Shown here one piece after another: positions 10,675-20,437 of a DNA stretch of 64,000 nucleotides. Source of the stretch: Candidatus Thioglobus autotrophicus. Its GTDB lineage: Bacteria > Pseudomonadota > Gammaproteobacteria > PS1 > Pseudothioglobaceae. The translations under genes and the position numbers were made by a program. The notes below the pieces were generated by a model. It was given only the letters and a program-made list of their open reading frames with translations. It had not been told where the DNA came from and ran no database searches. The stretch is taken from assembly GCF_001293165.1 (NCBI RefSeq), contig NZ_CP010552.1, positions 1,448,450 to 1,512,449 on the forward strand, written 5' to 3'. Position 1 is the stretch's first letter. The number at the start of each line of letters is the position of its first letter.

Positions 10675-10839
10675 GATTTTCCTTGTGGCTAAATATAGGC
10701 GATATTTTAGCAGAACTATCAATTTTATTAACCTTTAGCTTAAAAAGGCCTTTTGGTAGATTTTTAAATAAGCACGATCACACTGTTAATCATTTATATT
10801 TATACAAAAACCCCTTAATAAGTGGATAAAATAAAACCT

Positions 10840-11655
10840 ATGTTAATAAATTTTACAAAAATGCACGGGCTTGGCAACGACTTTATGGTGGTTGACAATA
10901 CCAGTGGCAATATAAATTTTAGGGCTGAGCAAATCACCCGCCTAGCTGATCGGCATTTTGGCGTGGGCTTCGATCAGTTACTTGTTGTGGAGTCAAGCAC
11001 CTCTCCCGGCGTTGATTTTCGCTATATTATTTATAATGCAGACGGCTCTGAAGTATCTCAGTGTGGCAATGGTGCTCGTTGTTTTGCTCGTTTCGTTACT
11101 CAAAAAGGCCTAACGAATCGTAATCCTATTGTTGTAGAAACCCACTCTAGTGTTATCACTTTGCAAATTAATACAGATAAGACAGTGCGAGTGGATATGG
11201 GTAAGCCGAGCTTTGAGCTGGCCAGTATTCCATTGGTTGCACCTGAGGTTCAGCCTAGTTATGATATCGAGGGTTTTGAGATGGGCGTTTTATCGATGGG
11301 CAATCCTCATTGCGTTTTGCTCGTTAAAGATTTTTCAACAGTGAATGTTGAGCGTATTGCAACACAAGTGCAAAATAGCAAGGTCTTGCCAGACCAAGCC
11401 AATATTGGCTTTATGCAAATTATTAATCGCCATGAGATTAATTTACGCGTTTATGAGCGCGGCTCTGGTGAAACCCTAGCTTGCGGAAGTGGTGCGTGCG
11501 CTGCTGTTGTATACGGAGTTGAGCAAGGCTTATTAGATGAAAACGTTTGCGTACATCTCACTGGAGGCGATGCAAACATTGAATATCAAAAAGGTGGTGC
11601 GGTATTTTTATCCGGTCCTGCTGAATTTGTCTTTGAAGCTCAAGTGAGTCTCTAG
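10840..11655 (+). CDS. dapF: Diaminopimelate epimerase DapF
   Basis: Cofactor-independent racemase that converts LL-DAP to meso-DAP for lysine and peptidoglycan. From ATG 10840 the product has 271 residues and begins [20 protein letters not shown], matching the family start; a GTG at 10822 would add six residues with no family match. The two active-site cysteines are Cys75 in [14 protein letters not shown] and Cys215 in [13 protein letters not shown]. It stands alone on the plus strand. Its stop overlaps that of apaH through the palindrome CTAG, leaving no room for a terminator between the convergent genes. Confidence 0.97.
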   Translation: MLINFTKMHGLGNDFMVVDNTSGNINFRAEQITRLADRHFGVGFDQLLVVESSTSPGVDFRYIIYNADGSEVSQCGNGARCFARFVTQKGLTNRNPIVVETHSSVITLQINTDKTVRVDMGKPSFELASIPLVAPEVQPSYDIEGFEMGVLSMGNPHCVLLVKDFSTVNVERIATQVQNSKVLPDQANIGFMQIINRHEINLRVYERGSGETLACGSGACAAVVYGVEQGLLDENVCVHLTGGDANIEYQKGGAVFLSGPAEFVFEAQVSL

Positions 11656-12449
11656 CAGTCTACAGAAAATATTTTTTGGTCTGATTGTCTAATAGCGCTT
11701 AAACGTCCGCCCCAGATACAACCGTGATCCATTGGAAAAATATGCTCTTGCTCAACATTGGCGAGTGTAGACCAGTGGCCAAAAAAGATATCTGTGTCTT
11801 TTAATAATCGATTTTCATGCATAAACCATGCTTTGTAGCCACTAGGTGCTTGATCAAAATTTAGCTTATGGGCAAATTCTAACTGACCATTGGCCTTGCA
11901 AAAGCGCATTCGCATCAAAGCGTTAATGGTATATCGACATTGCTCAAGTTCGCTCAAATTAGCATGCCAAGTATCTGGTTGATTGTGGTACATTTTTGTT
12001 AAAAAATCGCCTAAATTTTCACTTTGTAAATGTTTTTGAACTAAAGATGATCGCTCTAATACAGTCTTCTTATCCCAATTTGGCGGAATACCTGCATGAA
12101 CCATTAGGGCGTCATTCTCATTAATAACAAGCGGCTGTTGGGCTAAAAATTCTAACAAATGTTTAGCATTTTTTGCACCCAGGACATCTGTAAAAGTATC
12201 CTTATTATTAGCCTTAACTTTACCAAAGGCACAAGCTAATAAATGAAAATCATGATTGCCTAAAACCATAGAAGTGTTGTCAGTATGAGCTTTAATAAAG
12301 GCTAGAGTTTCTAAAGACTTATTGCCGCGATTAACAACATCGCCTAGAAAAAAAATTCGATCCTTGTCTAAGGAGAAGTTAACTTTTTTTAACAAGTGTT
12401 GTAGTGAATCGTAACAACCTTGAACATCGCCAATTAGGTAGTTAGCCAT
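11652..12449 (-). CDS. apaH: Diadenosine tetraphosphatase ApaH
   Basis: Symmetrically hydrolyses Ap4A to two ADP and decaps Np4-capped RNAs. The 265 residues carry the metallophosphatase motifs [10 protein letters not shown] (residues 7-16), [15 protein letters not shown] and [10 protein letters not shown], plus the C-terminal histidine segment FGHWSTL. Its ATG shares a base with the apaG stop (TAATG), so it is translationally coupled. It is the last gene of pdxA-rsmA-apaG-apaH, the same order as E. coli. The stop codon lies in CTAG, shared with the convergent dapF stop. Confidence 0.96.
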   Translation of the reverse strand: MANYLIGDVQGCYDSLQHLLKKVNFSLDKDRIFFLGDVVNRGNKSLETLAFIKAHTDNTSMVLGNHDFHLLACAFGKVKANNKDTFTDVLGAKNAKHLLEFLAQQPLVINENDALMVHAGIPPNWDKKTVLERSSLVQKHLQSENLGDFLTKMYHNQPDTWHANLSELEQCRYTINALMRMRFCKANGQLEFAHKLNFDQAPSGYKAWFMHENRLLKDTDIFFGHWSTLANVEQEHIFPMDHGCIWGGRLSAIRQSDQKIFSVDC

Positions 12450-12820
12450 TAATGTAGAGTGTAAGGCTCACTTAAAATAAATTCAGGAATTTCTGCCTCG
12501 AAACGCTCTCCTTCATCGCTTACCATACCATAAGCACCTTTCATGGTTCCTGTGGCGGTTTTGATCACTGAGCCTGATGAATATTGATAAGACTCTCCAG
12601 GCATTAAATGAGGCTGTTGACCGATTACACCCTCACCAATCACATCTTCAACATGACCTGTTTCATCTTGAATGCGCCAATGTCGAGTAAGTAGCTGGGC
12701 GCCAACTAAACCTTGATTGACAATGGTAATGGTATAGGCAAATGTATACTGATTAACAGCAGCACTTGACTGCTCTTCAATAAAGCTTACTTGAACGTCA
12801 ATTTTGATCTTGTTTTTCAT
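12449..12820 (-). CDS. apaG: ApaG protein (Co2+/Mg2+ efflux-associated fold)
   Basis: Small fibronectin-III-like protein of 123 residues, usual length about 125. Family signatures are AYTITIVNQGLVGAQLLTRHW, here residues 29-49, EDVIGEGVIGQQPHLMPGESYQY, and GTMKGAYGMV. It has no catalytic motif; a role in divalent-metal efflux was suggested from Salmonella corA work, and a pyrophosphate-binding role has been proposed. It overlaps the 3' end of rsmA by 23 bp and the start of apaH by one base, in the conserved rsmA-apaG-apaH order. Confidence 0.94.
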   Translation of the reverse strand: MKNKIKIDVQVSFIEEQSSAAVNQYTFAYTITIVNQGLVGAQLLTRHWRIQDETGHVEDVIGEGVIGQQPHLMPGESYQYSSGSVIKTATGTMKGAYGMVSDEGERFEAEIPEFILSEPYTLH

Positions 12821-13586
12821 AATCTTGAGTTAAGGTGATAAAGGCATTAATATCAAGCATTTCAGCACGCTGAGAAAGGTCAATGCTGGTCTGTTCTTGG
12901 GTTATTAATGATTTTAAACAATTTCTAAGTGTTTTTCTACGATGAGCGAAAGCTGCTTTTACAACTTTTTCAAATAGCTTGATATTATCCACCTTGCAAG
13001 TTTTAAGAGGGGTTAAGTAAACAATGGCGGAGTCCACTTTTGGCGCTGGATCAAATGATTCTGGCGGTACAACAAAAATTAACTCCACCTCAAAAAATGC
13101 TTGCATCATCACACTTAAGCGCCCGTAAATCTTAGAGCCATGAGTGGCTGACATTCTTTCTACTACTTCTTTTTGCAGCATGAAGGTCATGTCAATAACC
13201 TTGTCTCGATGCTCCAGCAGATGAAACAAAATAGGTGAGGAGATGTTGTAAGGTAGATTGCCCACCACTCTAATCGGTGGGTGAAATAAATCAAGATCAA
13301 AGTTAAGCGCATCACCTTGATGAATAACCAGATTAGGCTTGTTGTAACTATTTAATATTTCGATTAAATCCCGGTCGATTTCAATCACGTTAAGTTGGTC
13401 CACTCGATCTAGCAGGGGTAGTGTCATAGCGCCTTGTCCAGGGCCAATTTCTAGTAAATTGTCCTCTCGCTTAGGCGCAATGGTGGCAACAATTTGATCA
13501 ATAATTTTCTGATCAGTCAAAAAGTTTTGACCAAAACGTTTGCGCGCTTTATGCTTTTTAGATGTGTCTGTGCGTTTCTCAGCCAT
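12798..13586 (-). CDS. rsmA: 16S rRNA dimethyladenosine transferase RsmA (KsgA)
   Basis: Dimethylates A1518 and A1519 in helix 45 of 16S rRNA, a late step of 30S maturation. Starting at ATG 13586 the protein has 262 residues and begins MAEKRTDTSKKHKARKRFGQNFL. The SAM-binding motif LLEIGPGQGAMTLPLL and the catalytic NLPYNIS are present. The C-terminal FAHRRKTLRNCLK is diagnostic. A longer frame to 13613 exists, but neither start has a strong ribosome site. ATG 13586 overlaps the pdxA stop by 8 bp, suggesting coupling. Confidence 0.95.
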   Translation of the reverse strand: MAEKRTDTSKKHKARKRFGQNFLTDQKIIDQIVATIAPKREDNLLEIGPGQGAMTLPLLDRVDQLNVIEIDRDLIEILNSYNKPNLVIHQGDALNFDLDLFHPPIRVVGNLPYNISSPILFHLLEHRDKVIDMTFMLQKEVVERMSATHGSKIYGRLSVMMQAFFEVELIFVVPPESFDPAPKVDSAIVYLTPLKTCKVDNIKLFEKVVKAAFAHRRKTLRNCLKSLITQEQTSIDLSQRAEMLDINAFITLTQDYEKQDQN

Positions 13587-14541
13587 GCTTTTTATCAATA
13601 AAATCTTGTGCATATTCTAACGCAGTATTCAAACTTCCTAGGCTAATATTGCCACTACCCGCTAATGATAAAGCCGTGCCATGATCAACCGAGGTACGAA
13701 TAAACGGCAAGCCCAGGGTGATATTGACCGCCTTCTTAAAGCCCAATGTTTTAAGCACTGGTAAACCTTGATCATGATACATACTAAGCACACAATCAAC
13801 CCCTTTAAGCGCGTCAACGGTAAAAGCAGTATCGGCAGGCACGCTGCCCACTAGGTTAAAACCCTGTTGATTAAGTTGTCGAATAAGTGGGTTAATAATT
13901 TCAATCTCTTCCATACCTAGACAACCATCTTCACCCGCATGAGGGTTAAGTCCGCAAACAACAATTCGTGGATTGCTAATACCGTAACCTTCTAATGATT
14001 GATGAATAATGCGAATGGTCTTTTCTAAAGAGGCTGGTTTAATATTTTGAGCAACCTGAGAAAGAGGTAGGTGGGTTGTTGCAAGCGCGACACGCAAGCC
14101 TTTGGTGGCTAACATCATCACTGTTTGATCTGTATTTGATAATGAGGCCAGATATTCTGTATGCCCAGTAAAAGTAGGGTCAATAGTATTAATAATACCT
14201 TTGTGAATAGGGCCTGTAACCAGCGCTTCGCATTGATTTGTTAGGCAAAAGTCAGTCGCCTTATCCAAAGTGTTAAGTACATATTGAGCGTTCCCAGCAT
14301 TTAAAGCGCCAACCTCAACCGAGCCATTTGCTTTAATAGGGTAAACACATAGCTGGCTTTTGCCTAAAATTTTGTCAGACTCAACAATTTTGAGTGGTAA
14401 ATTTAGTATTTTTGCACGTTTTAATAAAATGTCAGGATCTGAAAAAACCAATAGATTTTTGACTGGTTTTTTTTGGGCATGAATAATAGCCAAGTCTGGC
14501 CCAATTCCACCAGGTTCTCCTGGGGTGAATGCAATCGTCAT
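13579..14541 (-). CDS. pdxA: 4-hydroxythreonine-4-phosphate dehydrogenase PdxA
   Basis: Oxidises 4-phosphohydroxy-L-threonine in the DXP-dependent pyridoxal phosphate pathway. The 320 residues begin with FTPGEPGGIGPDLA, the family nucleotide-binding start. Metal-binding and active-site segments visible are GPIHKGIIN, FTGHTEYLA, GLNPHAGEDG and MYHDQGLPVLK with the ligand histidines. It heads the pdxA-rsmA-apaG-apaH operon. In E. coli surA-lptD precede it; here those two genes lie 13 kb away. Its 5' flank is 231 bp of AT-rich DNA shared with the divergent efflux operon. Confidence 0.96.
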   Translation of the reverse strand: MTIAFTPGEPGGIGPDLAIIHAQKKPVKNLLVFSDPDILLKRAKILNLPLKIVESDKILGKSQLCVYPIKANGSVEVGALNAGNAQYVLNTLDKATDFCLTNQCEALVTGPIHKGIINTIDPTFTGHTEYLASLSNTDQTVMMLATKGLRVALATTHLPLSQVAQNIKPASLEKTIRIIHQSLEGYGISNPRIVVCGLNPHAGEDGCLGMEEIEIINPLIRQLNQQGFNLVGSVPADTAFTVDALKGVDCVLSMYHDQGLPVLKTLGFKKAVNITLGLPFIRTSVDHGTALSLAGSGNISLGSLNTALEYAQDFIDKKHG

Positions 14542-14772
14542 TTATAACATAAATTAGTGAAATTAATAACTTATATTATAGTGTTAATATATAAGAAAAA
14601 TTTTATATACTGGAATATTTTTCTATCTATATAAAATAATTAAAAATCAATTAGTTATGATAATTTAAAAGAGTTTCTTAGTTATTTAAATTAAATAATA
14701 AACACAAGCAAAATGATTCCTATAAAATTCGGATTAATAATAATAATATTCATACTAAAAAACAGGTTAACT
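14542..14772. other. AT-rich divergent intergenic region
   Basis: 231 bp between the divergently transcribed pdxA and RND efflux genes. It is very AT-rich, with several TATA-like stretches, and must hold promoters for both directions. I see no clear -35/-10 pair, inverted repeat long enough for an operator, or small gene with a convincing start here. Confidence 0.6.
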
Positions 14773-15921
14773 ATGCGCTTCACAATTACACCTTTAGTCA
14801 CATCAGTTTTACTCATATTTTCACTACCTTCGCACGCTCAAATTATTAATCAAAATGCCAGTAGTTTTGATTCGGTTTACAACATTCAAACAGTTAGCGG
14901 CATGTCGTTAGATAAAAGAGCGCTTTTAGGTGGTGCGGTAGTTTCTTCATCTCAGGTTAATTTATCTGCACAAGTATCTGGCGATGTGTTGAATGTTAAC
15001 GGCCGTGAAGGCGATATGTTTTCAAAAGGCTCAACCATCGTAATTCTAGAGCAAGAGTCTATTCAAGCGCAGCGTGATTCTGCCTATGCTGAAATCGCCT
15101 CGGCTAATGAAGCTTTGAGAAATGCAGGCGTTCAATATTCTCAATCTATTGTTTCTCCTAATAGTGGCGGTATGCTAGGTGGTGTACCAGGTATGTTTTC
15201 TATGTTTACCGATCCAATGTTAAAAATGAGTGGACAAGGCAATCCTGAATTTGATAAATTTGCCAATAGAACCTCGAGATACACTACTTATCAGCAAGCT
15301 AAAAACAAATTAACTCAAGCAGAAAACAACCTAAAACAAATTGAGTCGCGTCTAAAAGATGCGAATGTTAGTGCGCCATTTGACGGTGTTATTGTTGCTA
15401 AATCGATTAATGAAGGTGATGTGGTTCAACCGGGTCAAACCTTGCTAAAATTTGCCAATATTAAAGAGCTTCAGGTGGAGGTTAACATTCCATCAAGATT
15501 GGTCAGAAGCTTAAAGCTTAATAAAAACTATCGAGTAAAACTAGATATTGCCAATATTGTTGTTGATGCTAAATTAGCACAAATCTACCCAATTGCTGAT
15601 AATGCCAAACACAGTGTCAAGGTTAAACTTGATTTGCCTGCCAACGTTCCAGTCTTGCCCGGCGCTTATGCTGAAGTTGAAATTTTCGAGACAGATTCGG
15701 GTGTGTTAACCCCTGTAGTGCCAGAAGTAGCCATTATGTGGCGCTCATCATTACCAAGTGTTTTTGTTATTAATCCACTCACTAATAAAACCGAACTGCG
15801 CTTTATTCGCTTAGGTGAACAAGTGGGCAAAGACAAGAAAAGTATTTTATCAGGTTTGAAAATTGGCGAAAAGATCGTCGCCAATCCAAATATTCTAATG
15901 GTTTCAGGAATGAGTATTTAA
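14773..15921 (+). CDS. RND efflux periplasmic adaptor (membrane fusion protein)
   Basis: Periplasmic adaptor of a tripartite efflux system, bridging the inner-membrane pump to an outer-membrane channel. From ATG 14773, preceded by AGGTT, the product has 382 residues and starts with a Sec signal peptide ending LPSHA-Q. The lipoyl half-motifs (VSGDVLNVNGREGD and APFDGVIVAKSINEGDVVQPGQ) flank a coiled-coil hairpin, followed by beta-barrel and membrane-proximal domains. An earlier start at 14713 would bury the signal peptide. Oddly, residues about 128-157, at the hairpin tip, form a Gly/Met-rich insert containing five methionines. It is followed by the pump gene after 10 bp. No TolC-like gene is nearby. 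Substrate unknown. Confidence 0.88.
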   Translation: MRFTITPLVTSVLLIFSLPSHAQIINQNASSFDSVYNIQTVSGMSLDKRALLGGAVVSSSQVNLSAQVSGDVLNVNGREGDMFSKGSTIVILEQESIQAQRDSAYAEIASANEALRNAGVQYSQSIVSPNSGGMLGGVPGMFSMFTDPMLKMSGQGNPEFDKFANRTSRYTTYQQAKNKLTQAENNLKQIESRLKDANVSAPFDGVIVAKSINEGDVVQPGQTLLKFANIKELQVEVNIPSRLVRSLKLNKNYRVKLDIANIVVDAKLAQIYPIADNAKHSVKVKLDLPANVPVLPGAYAEVEIFETDSGVLTPVVPEVAIMWRSSLPSVFVINPLTNKTELRFIRLGEQVGKDKKSILSGLKIGEKIVANPNILMVSGMSI

Positions 15922-15931
15922 TTTAACACTT

Positions 15932-18900
15932 ATGTCAAACAACAATACAAACAATAACGATGAGATAGATTTAGGTATTGCTGGAAAGCTAACCAAAGCC
16001 TTTATTACCTCTCCACTATCAATCATTATCTTTTTCGCCATGTTGGGTGCGGGTATTATTGGTCTGATTTCGACACCTCGACAAGAAGATCCGCAAATTT
16101 CAGTTCCTTTAATTGATCTATTTGTTGAATACCCGGGCGCCTCTTCAGAAGAGGTTTCTAATATTGTCGTAAAGCCACTAGAGCGCCTAATGTCACAAAT
16201 TTTAGGTGCTAAACACGTCTACTCGGTGAGTGACAAAGGACAAGGTATTATCACGGTTGAGTTTGATGTCGGTCAAGACATGAACGCATCAATTATCAAG
16301 GTTCGCGACAAAATGCTGGCCAACCTTGACTTTATGCCACCTGGGGCAAGAAAGCCACTTATCAAGCCTAAAGAAATTGATGACGTGCCCATTATTAATC
16401 TAACCCTATGGTCTAAATCGTTAGATGATGGACAACTACGCTCACTGGGTTTGGAGCTGATTCAACAATTAGAAAAAGTAAAAGATACGAATAACGGCTT
16501 TATTGTCGGTGGTCGTAAGGAAATTTTTCATATTGATGCTTACCCAGGTCGCTTAGCCGGCTACGGTGTTTCCATTCAACAAATAGCAGGTACTGTTGGT
16601 AATGCCAATGTTCGCGAGCATACGGGAAATATTGAGCTAAATGGCTACAACATGGAAGTTTACTCAGGTGACTTCTTTACCAAGGTTGAAGATATTGAAA
16701 ACTTAGTGGTCGCTATTAACGATGGAAAGCCTATCTATATTAGAGATGTTGCTGATGTTTATTATGCGCCAGAAGACACTGAGCATATGGTCAGCTATTA
16801 CACAGGAAAGGCCAATAAAACTGGACAAAAAGCAACTGGTGAGCAAGCAGTAACCATTGCCATTGCCAAGAAATTTGGCTCGAATGGTGTTGCTGTTGCT
16901 GAAAACATTTTAGCCAAAGTGGAAGAGTTAAAAGGGCGATTGATTCCCGATAACGTGGAAGTAGTCGTTACTCGAAATTATGGTAAATCTGCAAAGGATA
17001 AGGTTAATGCCTTAATTAAGAAGTTGTTTATTGCAACTGGCGCGGTCACTGTGTTAGTTTGGTTTGCACTAGGTGTTCGTCCAGCTATCGTCGTGACTTT
17101 GGTTATTCCAGTGGTGTTATTAATGACAATTTTCTCCGCTTGGATCCTGGGTATGACCATCGACCGAGTTAGTTTATTTGCGCTTATTTTCTCTATTGGT
17201 ATCTTGGTAGATGACGCTATTGTGGTCACTGAAAATATTTATAGACGCTGGCTAATTGATAATAAAATTACCATTGGCACAGCGATTGATGCAGTGCGTG
17301 AAGTGGGTAATCCTACGATTTTAGCAACCTTTACCGTTGTTGCAGCATTGGTGCCAATGGCAGCAGTGAGTGGTATGATGGGGCCTTACATGGCGCCAAT
17401 TCCTGTATTAGGCTCAGTAGCAATGATGTTCTCATTATTTGCCGCCTTTGTATTTACGCCATACTTCATTATGAAGTTTGTTCCACCTTTAAATGTCTTG
17501 CATAAGATGCATGAAAAGGAGGAAAAAGAAGCCAAAGTCATGTACGCTTTTTATCATTCAACCATTTCTAAATTGTTCAATAAAGCCACTTACGGCTGGA
17601 GCTTTTTATTGGGGCTGGTGGTTACATTCTTTTTAGCCATGTCGATGTTTTACACAACAGCCGTCCCCGTTAAAATGCTACCACTCGACAATAAATCAGA
17701 ATTTGGTGTGGTGCTAGATATGCCAGATGGTACTTCTTTATCGGATACTGCTTCAACGTTGCACTTGATGGCTCAAGAGCTTCGTAGTGTGCCTGAGGTT
17801 ATTGATATTCAAGCTTATTCAGGAACAGCCAAACCTTTTGATTTTAATGGCTTGGTTAGGCACTCGTATTTACGCCAATCTTCATCTGTTGGCGAACTTC
17901 AAATCCAACTGGCAGAAAAAGCAGATCGTTCGCGCTCTAGCCATGAAATCGCCCTTGAAGCTCGCGGACTATTAAAAGCAATAGCAGAAAGAGCTGGTGC
18001 AGATTACGCTGTGGTTGAAATGCCACCCGGCCCGCCAGTTCTTAGACCGGTAGTAGCTGAAGTTTATGGTCCAGACAAAGAGACGCGTCGAAAACTGGCT
18101 AACGATCTAACAGAATTATTTATTGAATCTGGCACTATGGCGGATATTGATAACTTAATACGTGACGAATACCCAGTGATTGATTTTCAAGTGGATACAG
18201 CTAAAGCGTCAAGATTTGGTGTTAGTGTTATGACTATTAAAGAAACACTAGCTATGGCTATGAGTAGTTTTAATGTCGGTACGATTCGTTTGAAAAATGC
18301 CTTAGAGCCTTCGCGTATTTGTTTGCAAGTTCCTCTAACAAAACGCTCTCAGCTTTCTTATTTAACACAACTTCCTGTGCCGTCTCAGCATGGTAGCATG
18401 ATTCCTATCTCTGAGTTGGGATCGTTTAGTTATAAAAAACAAGATGATCTTATTTACCATAAAGATTTGTCAGACGTTGAGTATGTATTAGGTGAGCCTA
18501 TTGGTCGCTTAAGTGCGCCAATTTACGCTATGTTTGCAGTTGATGATTTACTACTTAAATATCAGACATTAGACGGTACACAGCTCCAAGGTGAATATCT
18601 AGGTCCACCAAAAAATCAAAATATTCCGGGTTTTGAATGGGCTGGCGAATGGACGGTAACCTTCGAAACATTCCGTGACATGGGTATGGCGTTTGGCGTT
18701 GCCTTAGTGGTAATCTACATGCTGGTTGTCTGGCAGTTTGGTAACTTTATTATTCCAGCGGTTATCATGGCGCCAATCCCCTTAACACTTTTAGGTATTG
18801 TGCCTGGACATTGGTTATTAGGTGCGGAGTTTACCGCAACCTCTATGATTGGCTGGATTGCTCTAGCTGGTATTATTGTACGTAATTCTATTCTTTTGGT

Positions 18901-19381
18901 TGATTTCACTGTGCAAGAATACGCCAAAGGTACGCCGTTTTTTGATGCTGTTATTAATTCATGTGCATCAAGAACTAGACCAATCATGATTACTGCATTT
19001 GCATTAGTGGGCGGTTCAAGTGTTATCTTGTCAGATCCTATTTTCCAGGGAATGGCTATTTCACTGTTGTTTGGCGTGCTAGTTTCAACCATCCTAACAC
19101 TGATTGTAATTCCACTAGGAACTTTGTCAGCTGGCGAAGAGTCTTGTCGAAATATTGCAGTGAACATGGGCTTGTTGCCAGGAGATGCGGATTCAGACGC
19201 CAAGTACAATGTCCATAAAGAGGAAAAGTCTAAAAGTAGTCGAAAGACTACTGATCCTAAAAATTGGATTAAGACTGCGTTAGCCAAAAAATCCAAGAAG
19301 TCAGATGCTGCCAAAGGGTCTGAGGATGAAAAGATTGATACTAACGGTTTGCTTAAAAAAGAAGATAAAAACGACTTGTAA
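15932..19381 (+). CDS. RND-family efflux transporter (AcrB/HAE1-like inner-membrane pump)
   Basis: Proton-driven inner-membrane transporter of the RND superfamily with 12 membrane helices and two large periplasmic loops. The 1149-residue protein has the adjacent aspartates of the proton relay, Asp427 and Asp428, in the TM4 motif ILVDDAIVVTENI, the feature of HAE-type drug exporters. The mirrored half has WIALAGIIVRNSILLVDF and ASRTRPIMITA. From about residue 1066 a highly charged cytoplasmic tail of roughly 80 residues rich in Lys, Asp, Glu and Ser extends beyond the AcrB-like core. It is co-transcribed with the adaptor and ends at a strong terminator. Heavy-metal (CusA) type is less likely from the motifs seen. 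Substrate unknown. Confidence 0.92.
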   Translation: MSNNNTNNNDEIDLGIAGKLTKAFITSPLSIIIFFAMLGAGIIGLISTPRQEDPQISVPLIDLFVEYPGASSEEVSNIVVKPLERLMSQILGAKHVYSVSDKGQGIITVEFDVGQDMNASIIKVRDKMLANLDFMPPGARKPLIKPKEIDDVPIINLTLWSKSLDDGQLRSLGLELIQQLEKVKDTNNGFIVGGRKEIFHIDAYPGRLAGYGVSIQQIAGTVGNANVREHTGNIELNGYNMEVYSGDFFTKVEDIENLVVAINDGKPIYIRDVADVYYAPEDTEHMVSYYTGKANKTGQKATGEQAVTIAIAKKFGSNGVAVAENILAKVEELKGRLIPDNVEVVVTRNYGKSAKDKVNALIKKLFIATGAVTVLVWFALGVRPAIVVTLVIPVVLLMTIFSAWILGMTIDRVSLFALIFSIGILVDDAIVVTENIYRRWLIDNKITIGTAIDAVREVGNPTILATFTVVAALVPMAAVSGMMGPYMAPIPVLGSVAMMFSLFAAFVFTPYFIMKFVPPLNVLHKMHEKEEKEAKVMYAFYHSTISKLFNKATYGWSFLLGLVVTFFLAMSMFYTTAVPVKMLPLDNKSEFGVVLDMPDGTSLSDTASTLHLMAQELRSVPEVIDIQAYSGTAKPFDFNGLVRHSYLRQSSSVGELQIQLAEKADRSRSSHEIALEARGLLKAIAERAGADYAVVEMPPGPPVLRPVVAEVYGPDKETRRKLANDLTELFIESGTMADIDNLIRDEYPVIDFQVDTAKASRFGVSVMTIKETLAMAMSSFNVGTIRLKNALEPSRICLQVPLTKRSQLSYLTQLPVPSQHGSMIPISELGSFSYKKQDDLIYHKDLSDVEYVLGEPIGRLSAPIYAMFAVDDLLLKYQTLDGTQLQGEYLGPPKNQNIPGFEWAGEWTVTFETFRDMGMAFGVALVVIYMLVVWQFGNFIIPAVIMAPIPLTLLGIVPGHWLLGAEFTATSMIGWIALAGIIVRNSILLVDFTVQEYAKGTPFFDAVINSCASRTRPIMITAFALVGGSSVILSDPIFQGMAISLLFGVLVSTILTLIVIPLGTLSAGEESCRNIAVNMGLLPGDADSDAKYNVHKEEKSKSSRKTTDPKNWIKTALAKKSKKSDAAKGSEDEKIDTNGLLKKEDKNDL

Positions 19382-19391
19382 TCAATCAACT

Positions 19392-19450
19392 AGACTTGTT
19401 TAAGCGCAAGTCTTACATACAAAAATACCGACGTAAGTCGGTATTTTTTT
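19392..19450. terminator. Bidirectional intrinsic terminator between RND operon and lipA
   Basis: The main hairpin pairs ATACCGAC (19425-19432) with GTCGGTAT (19437-19444) around a GTAA loop. It is followed on the plus strand by a run of T and preceded by five A, so it can stop transcription from both convergent units. Just upstream a second 7-bp stem, AGACTTG (19392-19398) with CAAGTCT (19407-19413), has no T tract. Confidence 0.9.
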
Positions 19451-19471
19451 TGTCATTTAAATAGGGTTTGG

Positions 19472-20437
19472 TTAGCGAATGGTTTCGCCTGCTGCTTGCA
19501 AATCTGCATGATAGGAAGAGCGCACCATAGGCCCACTGGCAACCTGTGAAAAGCCAAGCTCGGTAGCAATAACTTTATACTTTTCAAATTGGTCGGGATG
19601 AATATACGCTTCGACAGCTAAATGATGTTTGCTGGGCTGTAGGTATTGACCTAACGTTAGCATATCAACCTGATGTGCACGTAAATCTTTGAGCACGTCA
19701 ATGACTTGTTTTTCACTCTCACCAACGCCGAGCATTAGCCCTGATTTGGTGGTCACGTTAGGGTGTTGCTGCTTAAAGGCTTTTAATAATTCAAGCGAGC
19801 ACTCATAACTTGCGCCAGGACGGACTTTTGGATACAAACTTGGCACTGTCTCAAGATTATGATTAAACACGTCAGGAGGGCAAGATTCAAACACTTCTAG
19901 CGCTTTATCCACTCGTCCTCTAAAGTCTGGTGTTAATATTTCAATCTTAACATTGGGTGTACACTTTCTAACTGCATCAATACATTGTTTAAAATGAGTC
20001 GCACCGCCATCACGCAGATCATCGCGATCAACTGAAGTGATAACCACATATTTAAGCTGCATTTTCTCAATGGTCTCAGCTAAATGCTCAGGTTCGTCAG
20101 TATCAAGTGCTTTAGGTTTGCCGTGTGCAACATCACAAAAAGGGCATCGGCGTGTGCAAATCTGGCCCATAATCATAAAGGTTGCAGTACCGTGGTTAAA
20201 GCATTCGCCCAAATTTGGACATTGCGCCTCTTCGCAAACCGTAAACAATCGCTGGTCTCTTAATGTATTTTTCAGTTGCTCTACTTTCGAGCCTCCCGGA
20301 TGCTTAATGCGAATCCAGCTAGGCTTACGTAGAGCAGGGCGCTGTGAATCAGGTTTAATTCTTAAGCGCGATACTTTGGATTCACCCTTAAGGTGTTTGA
20401 TATCAATGTCTTGTTTTAAGGCGGTATTATTGGGCAC
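19472..20437 (-). CDS. lipA: Lipoyl synthase LipA
   Basis: Radical-SAM enzyme that inserts two sulfurs into protein-bound octanoyl chains to make lipoate. The protein has 321 residues. The auxiliary-cluster motif [12 protein letters not shown] gives Cys68, Cys73 and Cys79, and the radical SAM motif CTRRCPFC gives Cys94, Cys98 and Cys101. The C-terminal RSSYHA supplies the serine ligand of the auxiliary cluster. The only plausible start is a GTG at 20437-20435, lying inside the lipB coding end and lacking a clear Shine-Dalgarno; translation probably depends on lipB. It overlaps lipB by 11 bp. Confidence 0.97.
   Translation of the reverse strand: MPNNTALKQDIDIKHLKGESKVSRLRIKPDSQRPALRKPSWIRIKHPGGSKVEQLKNTLRDQRLFTVCEEAQCPNLGECFNHGTATFMIMGQICTRRCPFCDVAHGKPKALDTDEPEHLAETIEKMQLKYVVITSVDRDDLRDGGATHFKQCIDAVRKCTPNVKIEILTPDFRGRVDKALEVFESCPPDVFNHNLETVPSLYPKVRPGASYECSLELLKAFKQQHPNVTTKSGLMLGVGESEKQVIDVLKDLRAHQVDMLTLGQYLQPSKHHLAVEAYIHPDQFEKYKVIATELGFSQVASGPMVRSSYHADLQAAGETIR

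Noticed and set aside
14542..14772. Possible operator or small RNA in the AT-rich gap before the efflux operon
   Set aside because: No inverted repeat or stable hairpin beyond what AT-rich DNA gives by chance.
18715..19389. 224-codon minus-strand frame opposite the RND pump 3' end
   Set aside because: The plus-strand frame encodes clear RND helices; the antisense frame resembles no protein and shadows codon structure.
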